Shown piece by piece: positions 32,971 to 41,187 of a stretch of 64,000 bases of DNA. Source of the DNA: Halobacterium sp. DL1. Lineage in GTDB: Archaea; Halobacteriota; Halobacteria; Halobacteriales; Halobacteriaceae. The position numbers and the translations under genes were made by a program. How positions within the stretch are numbered: the stretch's first letter is position 1; the number at the start of each line of letters is the position of its first letter. The notes below the pieces were generated by a model. It did not search any database and was not told the DNA's origin. It saw nothing but the letters and a program-made list of their open reading frames with translations. The stretch spans positions 1,054,001-1,118,000 of the forward strand of contig CP007060.1 in assembly GCA_000230955.3 (NCBI GenBank), written 5' to 3'.

Positions 32971-34291
32971 TGGTCTCACCTCCACCGTCGGCGGCGACGT
33001 CACTGCTTCGCCGGCCACCCGGCCGGGTGTCCTCGGTCAGGTCCACGGCGGCAGCGGTCTCCTTGCGCGCCCCGAGCAGCCCCTCGGGCCGGCGCTGGAC
33101 CAGTATCACGAGCAACACGCCGATGCCGATGAACCGCAGCGTGTCGATGTTCGCGAGCAGGAAGCCCGCGAGCGGGTCGAAGTTCCCGCTCGCCAGCGGG
33201 ACGAGCGCCTCGATCATGTTCGCGGGGTTCGCGGAGACGTTGAACCACTCACGCACGAGGTTGCGGACGACGGGCGGTGCCTCGAAGAGGATACTGGCGA
33301 ACAGCGCGCCGCCGAGGATGCTCCCCGTGTTCGAGCCCGCGCCGCCGATGATGAGCGCGATGAAGATGTAGAACGTCAGCTCCGGCCGGAAGTTCGTCGG
33401 CACGACGGAGGCCCGCGGTCCCATCGCGTACCAGAGGATGCCGGCCAGACCCATCAGGCCACAGCCGAGCGCGAACGCCCGGACCTTGAAGTTCTGGGTG
33501 TCCTTTCCGAGCGAGCGCGCGGCCACCTCGTCCTCGCGGATGGCCTTGAGCACGCGGCCGAACGGGGCCTTACCGGCCCGTTCGAGCAGCAGGTAGACGA
33601 GTAGCAACACGAGCAGCGTCCCGAACGTGTAGACGCCGTTCAGGACGGTAAGTCGACCGATGTTGTACCCCTCGGCGAAAGAGAACAGCACCTGGCCGAC
33701 CGCCGTCGGTTCGGAGATGACGCTCCCGGGTTCCGTCAGCAGCAGCGTGCGGACGGGGTTCGTCGGGAGGTTGTCGAATCCGCTCGCCCCGCCGGTGATG
33801 TCCGAGAACGCCGGGGCGTTGTACGTGATGCGGATGATCTCGGAGATGGCGACGGTGACGATGGCGAGATAGTCGGCCTTCAGGCGGAGCGCGGGCAGCG
33901 CGGTGACGAGCCCGATGATGGTCGCCGCGAGGATGCCGCCGATGATGCCGACGGGCAGCGGGAGGCCGAGGCCGCTGGGCGTCCCGGAGGCGGGACTGGA
34001 CAGCATCGCGACGGTGTACGCGCCCACCGCCATGAAGCCCGCGACGCCGATGTTGAACAGGCCCGCGTACCCCCACTGGATGTTCAGCGCGAGCACCGCG
34101 ATGGCGTACACCGCGGCGAGGAACGTCACGCGCCGGATCAGCGAGATGGAGCCGGCGAGGTCGAAGCCCCGGAGGTCGCCGAGGGCGTAGAACAGCACCC
34201 AGATGCCGAGGAACATCAACGCGACCTTCGCGGCGTCGAAGGCGAGCAGTTTCCGGAGCGGTTCGAGCAGGTCGTCGCTGGTTCCACTCAT
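32963..34291 (-). CDS. livM: Branched-chain amino-acid ABC transporter permease (LivM)
   Basis: A 442-aa polytopic permease with about ten helices. The LivM region GYAGLFNIGVAGFMAVGAYT is near residue 72 and the cytoplasmic coupling segment FGRVLKAIREDEVAARSLGK near 252. It pairs with LivH to form the membrane channel. C-terminal tail is hydrophilic. Its ATG overlaps the livH stop (ATGA). Confidence 0.93.
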   Translation of the reverse strand: MSGTSDDLLEPLRKLLAFDAAKVALMFLGIWVLFYALGDLRGFDLAGSISLIRRVTFLAAVYAIAVLALNIQWGYAGLFNIGVAGFMAVGAYTVAMLSSPASGTPSGLGLPLPVGIIGGILAATIIGLVTALPALRLKADYLAIVTVAISEIIRITYNAPAFSDITGGASGFDNLPTNPVRTLLLTEPGSVISEPTAVGQVLFSFAEGYNIGRLTVLNGVYTFGTLLVLLLVYLLLERAGKAPFGRVLKAIREDEVAARSLGKDTQNFKVRAFALGCGLMGLAGILWYAMGPRASVVPTNFRPELTFYIFIALIIGGAGSNTGSILGGALFASILFEAPPVVRNLVREWFNVSANPANMIEALVPLASGNFDPLAGFLLANIDTLRFIGIGVLLVILVQRRPEGLLGARKETAAAVDLTEDTRPGGRRSSDVAADGGGETSE

Positions 34292-35553
34292 GCGGTCTTC
34301 ACCCCCCCGAAGATGCCGGACGGACGGAACAGCAGGATGAGAATCATCAGCGCGAACGCAGTCGGCTGGGCGAACGCGGAGAGGTCACCCTGCAGCCAGA
34401 TGAGCGAAACACGGCTCGCGAGGCCGATGATGAGGCCGCCGGCGATGGCGCCGTAGATGGAGCCGATGCCGCCCATGATGACCGCGGCGAAGATGAGCAG
34501 GAGGAGCCGCCAGCCGGTGGTGAATCCGAGCCCACCCTGCGAGAGCACGAGCAGGAAGCCGGCGGCGCCGGTGAGACCCGCACCGATGATCCACGTCGTG
34601 CGGATGACGTGTTCGGTCGGGATGCCGGTCACCTGGGCGAGCGCGCGGTTGTCGGCCATCGCGCGCATCGCCTTCCCAAGTTTCGTCTGTTGGAGGAGCA
34701 CGTGCAGACCGAGCATGAGTACGACGGCGACCGCGACGAGGGTGACCTCGTGGAGGTCGACGATGATCGGCGCGCGCGGCGTGGAGAGGATGGCGTCCGG
34801 CAGGATGTCCGCGAGCACCTGCGCGACGTTGACGGACGGCAGCCCCTCGGGGGACGTGACGATGCGGCGGCGGTTGCCGAACACGAGCGCGATGAGGTAC
34901 CGCAGCCCGAACGCCACACCGATGGAGGCGATGAGCAGCGAGATGCCGTCGGCGTTCCGGATCGGCCGGTAGACGACGCGGTCGAGCGCGAGCGAGATGA
35001 GGATCGTGAGCGCGACTGCGAACACGAGCCCGATCACGACAGCAGCCGGGGAGAGCCAGATGTTCGCCCCGGCGTCCAGCGGCGGCGTGCGCAACAGGAC
35101 GAGCTGGACGAGGTCGGCGTTCTGGAGGCTGTCACGGCCTAGGCCGGTGAGCAGGTAGACGGCCGTCTCGCCGATCTTGTACGCGCCGCCGATGCCGGCG
35201 ATGATGTAGGCGACGGCCCACCCGGAGAAGGCACCTGCAGTGAGGTAATCGCCGTGCGCGAAGTTCGCGAAGTTGAGGATGCTGTACGTGAGCGAGAGGC
35301 CGATGCTCGCGAGGCCGATGACGAGGCCGATGACGACGCCGTTCCAGATGAAGCCGAGAACCCGCTCGAAGGGAACGTCACCGCCGAACGGACCGAGAGA
35401 CATCAGGGACAGGTCGAATGGGCCGACAGTCACGCCCGCGAGTTTAGCGAGCAGGTCCACGAAGAGGAAGAGACCGAACGCGACCACCACGGTCGCGCCG
35501 GGGCTCCCTCGGAGAAACTGGACCCCCCGATCGACTGCGTGTTCTGTGTCCAT
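34288..35553 (-). CDS. livH: Branched-chain amino-acid ABC transporter permease (LivH)
   Basis: A permease of about 421 aa. The family region NFAHGDYLTAGAFSGWAVAY is near residue 115 and the coupling loop LGKAMRAMADNRALAQVTGI near 300. The frame is open to an ATG at 35583, but the TATA box at 35590-35598 would place transcription start near 35568, downstream of that ATG, so the ATG at 35553 (MDTEHAVDRGVQFLRG) is chosen. It leads the livHMGF operon. Confidence 0.9.
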   Translation of the reverse strand: MDTEHAVDRGVQFLRGSPGATVVVAFGLFLFVDLLAKLAGVTVGPFDLSLMSLGPFGGDVPFERVLGFIWNGVVIGLVIGLASIGLSLTYSILNFANFAHGDYLTAGAFSGWAVAYIIAGIGGAYKIGETAVYLLTGLGRDSLQNADLVQLVLLRTPPLDAGANIWLSPAAVVIGLVFAVALTILISLALDRVVYRPIRNADGISLLIASIGVAFGLRYLIALVFGNRRRIVTSPEGLPSVNVAQVLADILPDAILSTPRAPIIVDLHEVTLVAVAVVLMLGLHVLLQQTKLGKAMRAMADNRALAQVTGIPTEHVIRTTWIIGAGLTGAAGFLLVLSQGGLGFTTGWRLLLLIFAAVIMGGIGSIYGAIAGGLIIGLASRVSLIWLQGDLSAFAQPTAFALMILILLFRPSGIFGGVKTA

Positions 35554-35589
35554 GGGTTCGTATCTCGTGGTAGCCTGAGACACGGAGGG

Positions 35590-35598
35590 ATAAATAAA
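35590..35598 (-). promoter_or_regulatory. TATA box of the livHMGF operon
   Basis: Minus-strand TTTATTTAT, the most AT-rich stretch in this gap. Archaeal spacing puts the transcript start near 35568, which decides the livH start codon. Confidence 0.65.
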
Positions 35599-35679
35599 CC
35601 CCGTTCGTCGGGCAGGACTGAGGGGTTCTGAAGCGTCGGGGGCGGCGCGTTCCGAATTCCGAACTCGGGAACCTGTCAG

Positions 35680-36096
35680 TCAGGCGAGCGTGACGCCGAG
35701 GCTGTACGCCCACTCGCTGGTCGCGATGGCCGCGAATCCGACGGCGCCGCCCGCGAGCGCGACGTTCTTCAGGAACTGCGTCATCTCGTCCTGCTGCTGG
35801 TCCTCCGGGACCGCCCAGAAGTCGTGCATCAGCACGGCCGAGGCGAGCAGGAATCCCGCGACGGCAAGCGCACCGACGACTGGGAACGCGCCGAGGACGA
35901 CGGCGAACCCACCGAGTACGAGCACGGCACCGGACGCGAGCACGGAGAATTTCGGCGCCGGCAGTCCCTTGTGCTGGGCGTAGCCGGTCAGCTGGTCGAT
36001 TTGCATGAAGTGGTTCAATCCCATGAACGCGACGACGCCGCCGAACAGCACGCGCGCGACGAGCAGGCCGACGCCTTCGAGGCCGGTCGCGACCAT
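35680..36096 (-). CDS. DoxX-family membrane protein
   Basis: A 138-aa, four-helix protein: VGLLVARVLFGGVVAFMGLN at residues about 9-28, then helices near 52-72, 75-92 and 112-132. DoxX-family proteins act in quinone/thiol redox or in association with oxidoreductases; in Bacillus the DoxX-type CatD works with dioxygenase CatE in quinone resistance. Here it lies downstream of an esterase and two VOC dioxygenase genes. Its ATG overlaps the stop of a 23-codon leader ORF (TGATG). Confidence 0.85.
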   Translation of the reverse strand: MVATGLEGVGLLVARVLFGGVVAFMGLNHFMQIDQLTGYAQHKGLPAPKFSVLASGAVLVLGGFAVVLGAFPVVGALAVAGFLLASAVLMHDFWAVPEDQQQDEMTQFLKNVALAGGAVGFAAIATSEWAYSLGVTLA

Positions 36097-36167
36097 CAGG
36101 CGCTCACCCCTGTGGGCTGCGCTGGCTGACCGTTCGACTGTGCGCCGGATCGGACTGTGGTTTGCAT
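36096..36167 (-). CDS. Short leader ORF coupled to the DoxX gene
   Basis: A 23-codon frame, MQTTVRSGAQSNGQPAQPTG then VSA, whose TGA overlaps the DoxX ATG by one base. It contains Gln/Thr/Pro residues and no helix. The exact TGATG junction suggests translational coupling or a leader peptide. It could instead be untranslated leader; conservation in relatives would decide. Confidence 0.4.
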   Translation of the reverse strand: MQTTVRSGAQSNGQPAQPTGVSA

Positions 36168-36184
36168 AGTGGGTTTCACGACGT

Positions 36185-36210
36185 AAGGTAGTTCGGTAGG
36201 GAACCTACTT
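36185..36210. promoter_or_regulatory. Candidate operator upstream of the DoxX leader
   Basis: Imperfect inverted repeat: GTAGTTC and GAACCTAC flank GGTAGG, within AAGGTAGTTC ... GAACCTACTT. It lies 18-43 bp upstream of the leader ORF start, where the TATA/BRE should be and no clear TATA box is seen. A MarR/HxlR-type dimer could bind here; no regulator gene is adjacent. Confidence 0.4.
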
Positions 36211-36240
36211 GTACGCTTGGCGGCACCGCCGCCACCGGGT

Positions 36241-36252
36241 GACACGCGTGTC
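36241..36252. promoter_or_regulatory. Perfect 12-bp palindrome GACACGCGTGTC
   Basis: Located in the gap between the esterase stop and the DoxX promoter, followed by a C-run. It may be a protein-binding site for the DoxX promoter or part of a terminator for the upstream genes. Confidence 0.35.
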
Positions 36253-36290
36253 CCCCCCGCCCGTTGGGGCACATCCAGCCTGTCGAGGCG

Positions 36291-36968
36291 CTACGCGTCG
36301 TCCGCGAGGACCCGTTCGAGCAGCCCCCCAGCGACCGCGAACTCGTCGTCGGTGACGGCGTGGCCGACCCCCTCGTAGATGCGCTCGGTGACGTCGGCGT
36401 CGATGGCCCGGAACGCGGCAGCCGTCTCGCGAACGCGCTCGACCGGCACGTGCTCGTCGCTGTCGCCGCAGCCGAGGAAGACTGGCGTGCCGGCGAGGCT
36501 GCCGTCGTCGTCCGCTGAGGCGACCGACGAACCCAGCAGGCCCCCGCTCAGCGCGACGACCCCACCGTAGCGCCGCGGGTTCCGCACCGCGTACTCGCTG
36601 GCGAGGCAGGCGCCCTGCGAGAACCCGAACAGCACCACTCGCTCGGTCGGCACGCCCCACGTCGCGACGTCGTCGAACACCCTGTCAACTGCCGCGAGCG
36701 CCGACGAGACGTGGGGCTCGTTGCGCGACAGCGGGCCGAACGCGTCGTGGGGGAACCACCGACTACGCTCTGCCTCCGGCGCGACGAACGTCACGCCGTG
36801 GCGGTAGAGCGGCTCCGCGAGATTGACGATTCCCTGCGCCGTCGCGCCACGCCCGTGGAGAGCCACGACGACGGCCTCCGCGACCGATGCCGGCGCGCCC
36901 GCCGTGACGACCGGCTGGTCGGCATGGGGGTCCGGGGTTCCGCTTCGCTCGTCCGACTCCTCAGCCAC
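36291..36968 (-). CDS. Alpha/beta hydrolase (phospholipase/carboxylesterase, MhqD-like)
   Basis: A 225-aa serine hydrolase of the phospholipase/carboxylesterase family. The oxyanion region is VVALHGRGATAQGIVNLAEP near residue 34, nucleophile VLFGFSQGACLASEY near 118, aspartate in FLGCGDSDEHVP near 170 and histidine in VGHAVTDDE near 205. B. subtilis MhqD, of this family, belongs to the hydroquinone-resistance regulon. GTG start overlaps the dioxygenase stop by 8 nt, so the two are cotranslated. Confidence 0.88.
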   Translation of the reverse strand: MAEESDERSGTPDPHADQPVVTAGAPASVAEAVVVALHGRGATAQGIVNLAEPLYRHGVTFVAPEAERSRWFPHDAFGPLSRNEPHVSSALAAVDRVFDDVATWGVPTERVVLFGFSQGACLASEYAVRNPRRYGGVVALSGGLLGSSVASADDDGSLAGTPVFLGCGDSDEHVPVERVRETAAAFRAIDADVTERIYEGVGHAVTDDEFAVAGGLLERVLADDA

Positions 36969-37917
36969 TGGCGCCCTCCTCCGGCCGTTCGAGGGGCGGC
37001 AACTGGCTCTCGATCAGCTCGCGGTCCTCCGCGAACCGGTCGGGGAGCGCGAGTGACTCGCCCAGTTCGCTGACGTCCTCGTCGACAGTCAGTCCGGGCG
37101 ATTCGGTCGCGAGTTCGAAGAGGATGCCGCCGTCCTCCCGGACGTACAGGGAGTGGAAGAAGTAGCGGTCGCGGACGCGCGAGACGTCGTCCCCTCGCTC
37201 CCGGAAGAGGGCGTGCCACTCGTACAGTTCCTCGACGCTCGCGACGCGCACAGCGACGTGCTGGATGGAGCCCGTGCCCTCGCGGCCGAACCCCGCCGGT
37301 TCGTCGAGGACGTCCACCACGGTCGCGTGGTCGCCGCCCGCCTCGTAGCGGATGCGGGTCCCGCTGTCGGTCGCTTCCTCGCCGACGAGGTCGAACCCCA
37401 GCGTCTCCAGGAGCGCGCCTGTGGTGTACGGGTTCGTCGGGAGCGCGGTGACGCTGTGGACGCAGCGTATCGCGTACGCCGCCGGGACGTCGCTCTGGTG
37501 CCACGGTTCGACTGGGGCGTCACCCTCGACGAGTTCAACGTTCGTGCCGTCCGGGTCCTGGAAGCGGAGCAGTCGGTCTCCGAACCGCCGACTTGGTCCC
37601 TCGACGTCCACGCCGTTCGCTTCGAGGCGGTCCCGCCAGAACGACAGCGACCCCTCCGGGACGACGAACGCCACGGCGGCAATCTGGGGTTTGCCGACGC
37701 GGCCCGGCACCTCGTTCGGATACGGGAAGCAGGTCAGCACGGTCCCCGGGTCGGCTGTGCCGTTGCCGTAGAACAGGTGGTGGCGGAGCATGTCCTCCTG
37801 GTTGACCGTGCGCTTGACCAGGCGGAGGCCGAGCACGCCCACGTAGAAGTCGACGTTCCGCTGGGCCTGCTCGACGAGACCGGTGACGTGGTGGATGCCG
37901 GGCGTGTCGGTGAGCAT
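36961..37917 (-). CDS. Ring-cleaving dioxygenase, MhqA/MhqO-like (VOC superfamily)
   Basis: A 318-aa protein made of two glyoxalase/extradiol dioxygenase units. Metal ligands include His in GIHHVTGLVE near residue 9 and His in SIQHVAVRVASVEE near 217, with Glu in DGGILFELATES near 268. Relatives in the MhqA/MhqO family cleave hydroquinones. The ATG at 37917 begins with MLTDTPGIHHVTG, typical of the family. It lies 23 bp after the second VOC gene and overlaps the esterase. Confidence 0.88.
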   Translation of the reverse strand: MLTDTPGIHHVTGLVEQAQRNVDFYVGVLGLRLVKRTVNQEDMLRHHLFYGNGTADPGTVLTCFPYPNEVPGRVGKPQIAAVAFVVPEGSLSFWRDRLEANGVDVEGPSRRFGDRLLRFQDPDGTNVELVEGDAPVEPWHQSDVPAAYAIRCVHSVTALPTNPYTTGALLETLGFDLVGEEATDSGTRIRYEAGGDHATVVDVLDEPAGFGREGTGSIQHVAVRVASVEELYEWHALFRERGDDVSRVRDRYFFHSLYVREDGGILFELATESPGLTVDEDVSELGESLALPDRFAEDRELIESQLPPLERPEEGASG

Positions 37918-37940
37918 CGAGTCGGTGGAGGTCGGTGGCC

Positions 37941-38555
37941 TCAGTAGCCGACGCCGGTCGAGGCGTCCGGGAGGTCGTTCGGCTCGGCGTCGAGGCCGAG
38001 TTCCTCGAGCGCCGCCTTCATGTGCTCGTCCTCGGCGAAGTCGGAGCCGTCCTCCTCGCGGATGCGCTGGGCAGTCGCCAGCACTTCGCCCCGCCGGTCG
38101 TCGGGGATGTCGTACTTGTCTGCGGAGAGTTCGATGATGAGGCCGTTGTTGTCCTGGGTGTACAGCGAGAAGAAGATGCCCCGGTCGAAGACGTTGTAGC
38201 CGTGGCCGGCGTCGTCGAGGGCCGCCATGACGTCCTCGAAGTCCTCTGCCGCGATGGAGAAGGAGAGGTGGTGGACGCCGCCGACCTGGGTGCGGAGGCG
38301 CCCGCGGTTCGAGTCCCGGTCGTCGCTGACGAAGACGGTGAGGATGCGGCCGTCGCCGGTGTCGAAGAACAGGTGGGTCTGGGAGGGGTCGTCGAGGTTC
38401 GGCTGGCGGAGCACGAGGGGCATCCCCAGCAGGTCGCGGTAGAACGCGATGGTCTCCTCGGCGTTGCTCCCCCAGACGGTGATGTGGTCGGTGCCGGTCG
38501 TCCGGAACGGGCTGTCTGGCGGGTCTGCGCTGACGGAAATCGAGTCGTCTGCCAT
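37941..38555 (-). CDS. VOC-family (glyoxalase-fold) protein, probable dioxygenase
   Basis: A 204-aa protein. FRTTGTDHITVWGSNAEETI starts the domain (His near residue 24), followed by VHHLSFSIAAEDFEDVMAAL near 96 and GIFFSLYTQDNNGLIIELSA near 128, where the last Glu completes a 2-His-1-carboxylate metal site. The tail is acidic and helical. It is first of the three-gene set leading to the esterase. TATA-like GCTTATCC at about 38579-38587 gives a leaderless start. Confidence 0.85.
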   Translation of the reverse strand: MADDSISVSADPPDSPFRTTGTDHITVWGSNAEETIAFYRDLLGMPLVLRQPNLDDPSQTHLFFDTGDGRILTVFVSDDRDSNRGRLRTQVGGVHHLSFSIAAEDFEDVMAALDDAGHGYNVFDRGIFFSLYTQDNNGLIIELSADKYDIPDDRRGEVLATAQRIREEDGSDFAEDEHMKAALEELGLDAEPNDLPDASTGVGY

Positions 38556-38706
38556 ACGCGTCGGTACGCCACCCGCGCGGATAAGCGCTCGCGGATGGCG
38601 GCGTCACCCGGTGGCACGCGCGTAACCGCCCACGACGAGACCGCGTCTCGCGGTGGGCGAGGGTCCAAGCGCCACCGCTTTATCCGGGTGGGGCGTAGCC
38701 GGGGGC

Positions 38707-39462
38707 GTGCAAATCGTCGGGTACGAGACGACGCCGGGCGACGGCCCGGCCGCCCTCCGCGTCGCCGCCGCCGGCCACGTCGAACGCGTCCCCCTCACCG
38801 CTGGCACCGAACTCGCCTACACGCTGAGCGAGCGCCACTGTGCGGGCGTGACCAGCGACGGCAGCCACGAGTGCTGCGACGACCCCGACGCCCCGTACTG
38901 CTCGGACCACAGCTCGCGGTGGCCCTGTGGCCGCTGCATCGGGAACTGCGCGATGCCCATCGACGCCTGCCACGAGGAACACGCCATTTACCTCGCTGCC
39001 TTCGCCCCGGACACGTTCAAGGTCGGCGTGACGCGCTCCTGGCGCCTCGACGAGCGCCTCCGCGAGCAAGGCGCCGACCGCGCCGCCCACGTCAGGACTG
39101 TCGAGGACGGTCGCCGGGCGCGACAGGTCGAGTACGGAATCGCCGACGAGATTCCTGACCGCGTGCGCGTCCCGATCAAGGTCGAAGGCCTCGACGAGCG
39201 CGTGGACGAAGCGGCGTGGCGCGCGCTCGTCGACCAGTACGACCCCATCGAGGAGTTCGACTTCGACTACGGGTTCAGCCTCGACAGCCGTCCCGTCGCG
39301 GAGACGATGGCCACCGGAACCGTCGTCGGGACGAAGGGACGGGTCCTCGTCCTCGACCGGGGCGGGACGACGTACGCTGTGGACCTCCGCGACTTCGTCG
39401 GCTACGACGTCCGCGAGGAGGCGAGCGAGCGCGAGGTGCAGTCGAGTCTGGGCGCGTTCTGA
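38707..39462 (+). CDS. DUF2797 zinc-binding protein
   Basis: A 251-aa archaeal DUF2797 protein. It has a cysteine/histidine-rich cluster (HCAGVTSDGSHECCDDPDAP, CSDH, CGRCIGNCAMP) near residues 45-95, likely binding zinc, then HAIYLAAFAPDTFKVGVTRS near 98, which resembles a GIY-YIG-like beta sheet. Function is unknown; nuclease or RNA-related roles are speculation. The GTG at 38707 is supported by CTTTATCC about 28 bp upstream. Confidence 0.82.
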   Translation: MQIVGYETTPGDGPAALRVAAAGHVERVPLTAGTELAYTLSERHCAGVTSDGSHECCDDPDAPYCSDHSSRWPCGRCIGNCAMPIDACHEEHAIYLAAFAPDTFKVGVTRSWRLDERLREQGADRAAHVRTVEDGRRARQVEYGIADEIPDRVRVPIKVEGLDERVDEAAWRALVDQYDPIEEFDFDYGFSLDSRPVAETMATGTVVGTKGRVLVLDRGGTTYAVDLRDFVGYDVREEASEREVQSSLGAF

Positions 39463-39537
39463 ACCGCCGGGAACGACGGCCCCGCCGTGCGAGCCAGGAA
39501 GCCGGCTTTTTTCAGTACGGGCAGCGAACTCGGGGGT

Positions 39538-39966
39538 ATGGCAGACGACGAACCCGACAACGAGCCGGCCGCGGAGTCCCAGGAGACGGACAGCCAGGAG
39601 ACCGAGGGCGAGGAGAAGTCCTTCCGGGAGCGCGTGAAGGAGATCCGGGAGGAGCGAGCCCAGGAGCGCGAGGAGGGCGACGGCCCCGACGACCCCCGCG
39701 AGCGCATGGGAGAGGCCATGGGTGGCGGTGGCGGCCCCGGCGGCATGGGCGGCGGTGGCGGCAACCCGTTCGCGCAGATGATGGGCGGCATGATGGGCGG
39801 TGGCGGCGGCGGTCCCGGTGGCCCCGGCGGCATGGGCGGCCCCGGCCGCGAGGAGAGCGGCGGCGGCACCAGCGAGAAGGCCGAGCGCGAACTGGAGATG
39901 CTCCGCAAGGAACTGGAGCGCACGAACAACAAGCTCGATCGCATCGCGAACGCGCTGGAAGACTGA
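39538..39966 (+). CDS. Low-complexity Gly/Met-rich acidic protein with coiled-coil ends
   Basis: A 142-aa protein in three parts. Residues 1-55 are Glu-rich and helical (SFRERVKEIREERAQEREEG); 58-105 consist of Gly-Gly-Met-Pro repeats (MGGGGGPGGMGGGGG, QMMGGMMGGGGGG); 110-142 form a heptad-like helix (AERELEMLRKELERTNNKLD). No family with known function is recognised. The C-terminal coil probably oligomerises. T-rich run at about 39507 may act as its TATA element. Confidence 0.72.
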   Translation: MADDEPDNEPAAESQETDSQETEGEEKSFRERVKEIREERAQEREEGDGPDDPRERMGEAMGGGGGPGGMGGGGGNPFAQMMGGMMGGGGGGPGGPGGMGGPGREESGGGTSEKAERELEMLRKELERTNNKLDRIANALED

Positions 39967-40082
39967 ACGTACCGCGCTGATTTTCGGTTTCTCGTTTATA
40001 ATCCCAGGGGCGTTCTGGCTGTGCCCTCGGAGCTACTCGTCACCCACGTGGGCAGGAGAACGAACGACGCCTGGGCAGAAAC

Positions 40083-41186
40083 TCACCACAGCGACCGGTA
40101 CCGGTCCTCGAGTTTGTCGATGGCGCGTTCGACGCTGACGTCCTCGCGGCGCGCGAGGCAGTTCTCCGAGAGGCGGTCGCGCTCGTCGAGCGTGCGCCGA
40201 ATAGCGCGCCGGAACCCGTCGACGTCGCCCGGTTCGTAGTGGAACCCGGTCTCTCCGTCGACGACGGTTTCAGAGAGCGCGCCGGCGTTCACGCCCGCTA
40301 CGGGCGTCCCGCAGGCGTTTGCCTCCAGGGCGACCAGTCCCTCCGTCTCGACTGGACTGGGGAACGCGAAGGCGTCGAGCACGGAGTAGAACGCGGGCAG
40401 TTCCTCGCGGTCGAGGAAGCCCAGGAAGCAGGCGTCGACGTCCCGTCCGGCGGCTTCGCGTTCGAGGTCCTCGCGCGCCGGACCGTCGCCGCCGAAGACG
40501 AGCGTGGCGTCGATGCCCTCGGCGGCCGCGAGCAGGTCAGAGAGCCGCTTCTCGTAGCCGTGTCGTCCGGTGTAGCCGACGAGCGGGCCGTCCGGGAGGC
40601 CGTGGCGCTCGCGGAAGCCGTCGCCGTCGGTCGGCCTGAAGCGCTCGGTGTCGACGCCGTTCGGGAGTGACTCGATTCGGGTGTCGACGCCCAGGTCCCG
40701 GACGTGGCTGCAGGTGCGCTCGCTCGGGCAGAGCACGAGGTCCGCGCGCTCGAGGAACCACTTCTCCCAGCGCTCGCTCGCGCGTCGCACGAGTCCGGTG
40801 ACGGCGTCCGGGCCTACGTACTCGGCGTACTCCGCGGTCGGCGTGTGGTAGGTAGTGACAAGCGGGACGTCGCGGTCGGCGGCGAGGCGCCACGCAGCCA
40901 CGCCGAGGCCGAACGGCGTGTGCGCGTGGACGACGTCGACGTTCCGGACGCTCGACGGCGCCCTGGGGAACGCGATTCGGTAGCCGTCGTAGAACGGGAA
41001 CGGGAGACTCGACACCGGGTACTCCCCGTTCTCTGGCTGGTGGCTGGAGCGCGGGTAGACGATCGGCATCTCGCCGCCGCGGGCGTGCCAGTGGTCGCGC
41101 CACGTCGAGACGGTGTACGTGACGCCGTTGACCGTCGGCAGGTACGAATCCGTGAACGCAGCGACGTTCGGCAGGTTGCCCGCCAC
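40083..41186 (-). CDS. Glycosyltransferase, GT4 family
   Basis: A 367-aa GT-B enzyme. The N-terminal half has FTDSYLPTVNGVTYTVSTWR; the C-terminal half has PLVGYTGRHGYEKRLSDLL near residue 195 and the nucleotide-sugar motif FPSPVETEGLVALEANACG near 280, with the EX7E glutamates. The GT4 family includes glucosyl/mannosyl diacylglycerol synthases. It follows the second GT4 gene with 1 nt between them. Acceptor unknown; archaeal glycolipid or glycan synthesis is likely. Confidence 0.9.
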   Translation of the reverse strand: MAGNLPNVAAFTDSYLPTVNGVTYTVSTWRDHWHARGGEMPIVYPRSSHQPENGEYPVSSLPFPFYDGYRIAFPRAPSSVRNVDVVHAHTPFGLGVAAWRLAADRDVPLVTTYHTPTAEYAEYVGPDAVTGLVRRASERWEKWFLERADLVLCPSERTCSHVRDLGVDTRIESLPNGVDTERFRPTDGDGFRERHGLPDGPLVGYTGRHGYEKRLSDLLAAAEGIDATLVFGGDGPAREDLEREAAGRDVDACFLGFLDREELPAFYSVLDAFAFPSPVETEGLVALEANACGTPVAGVNAGALSETVVDGETGFHYEPGDVDGFRRAIRRTLDERDRLSENCLARREDVSVERAIDKLEDRYRSLW

Positions 41187-41187
41187 G

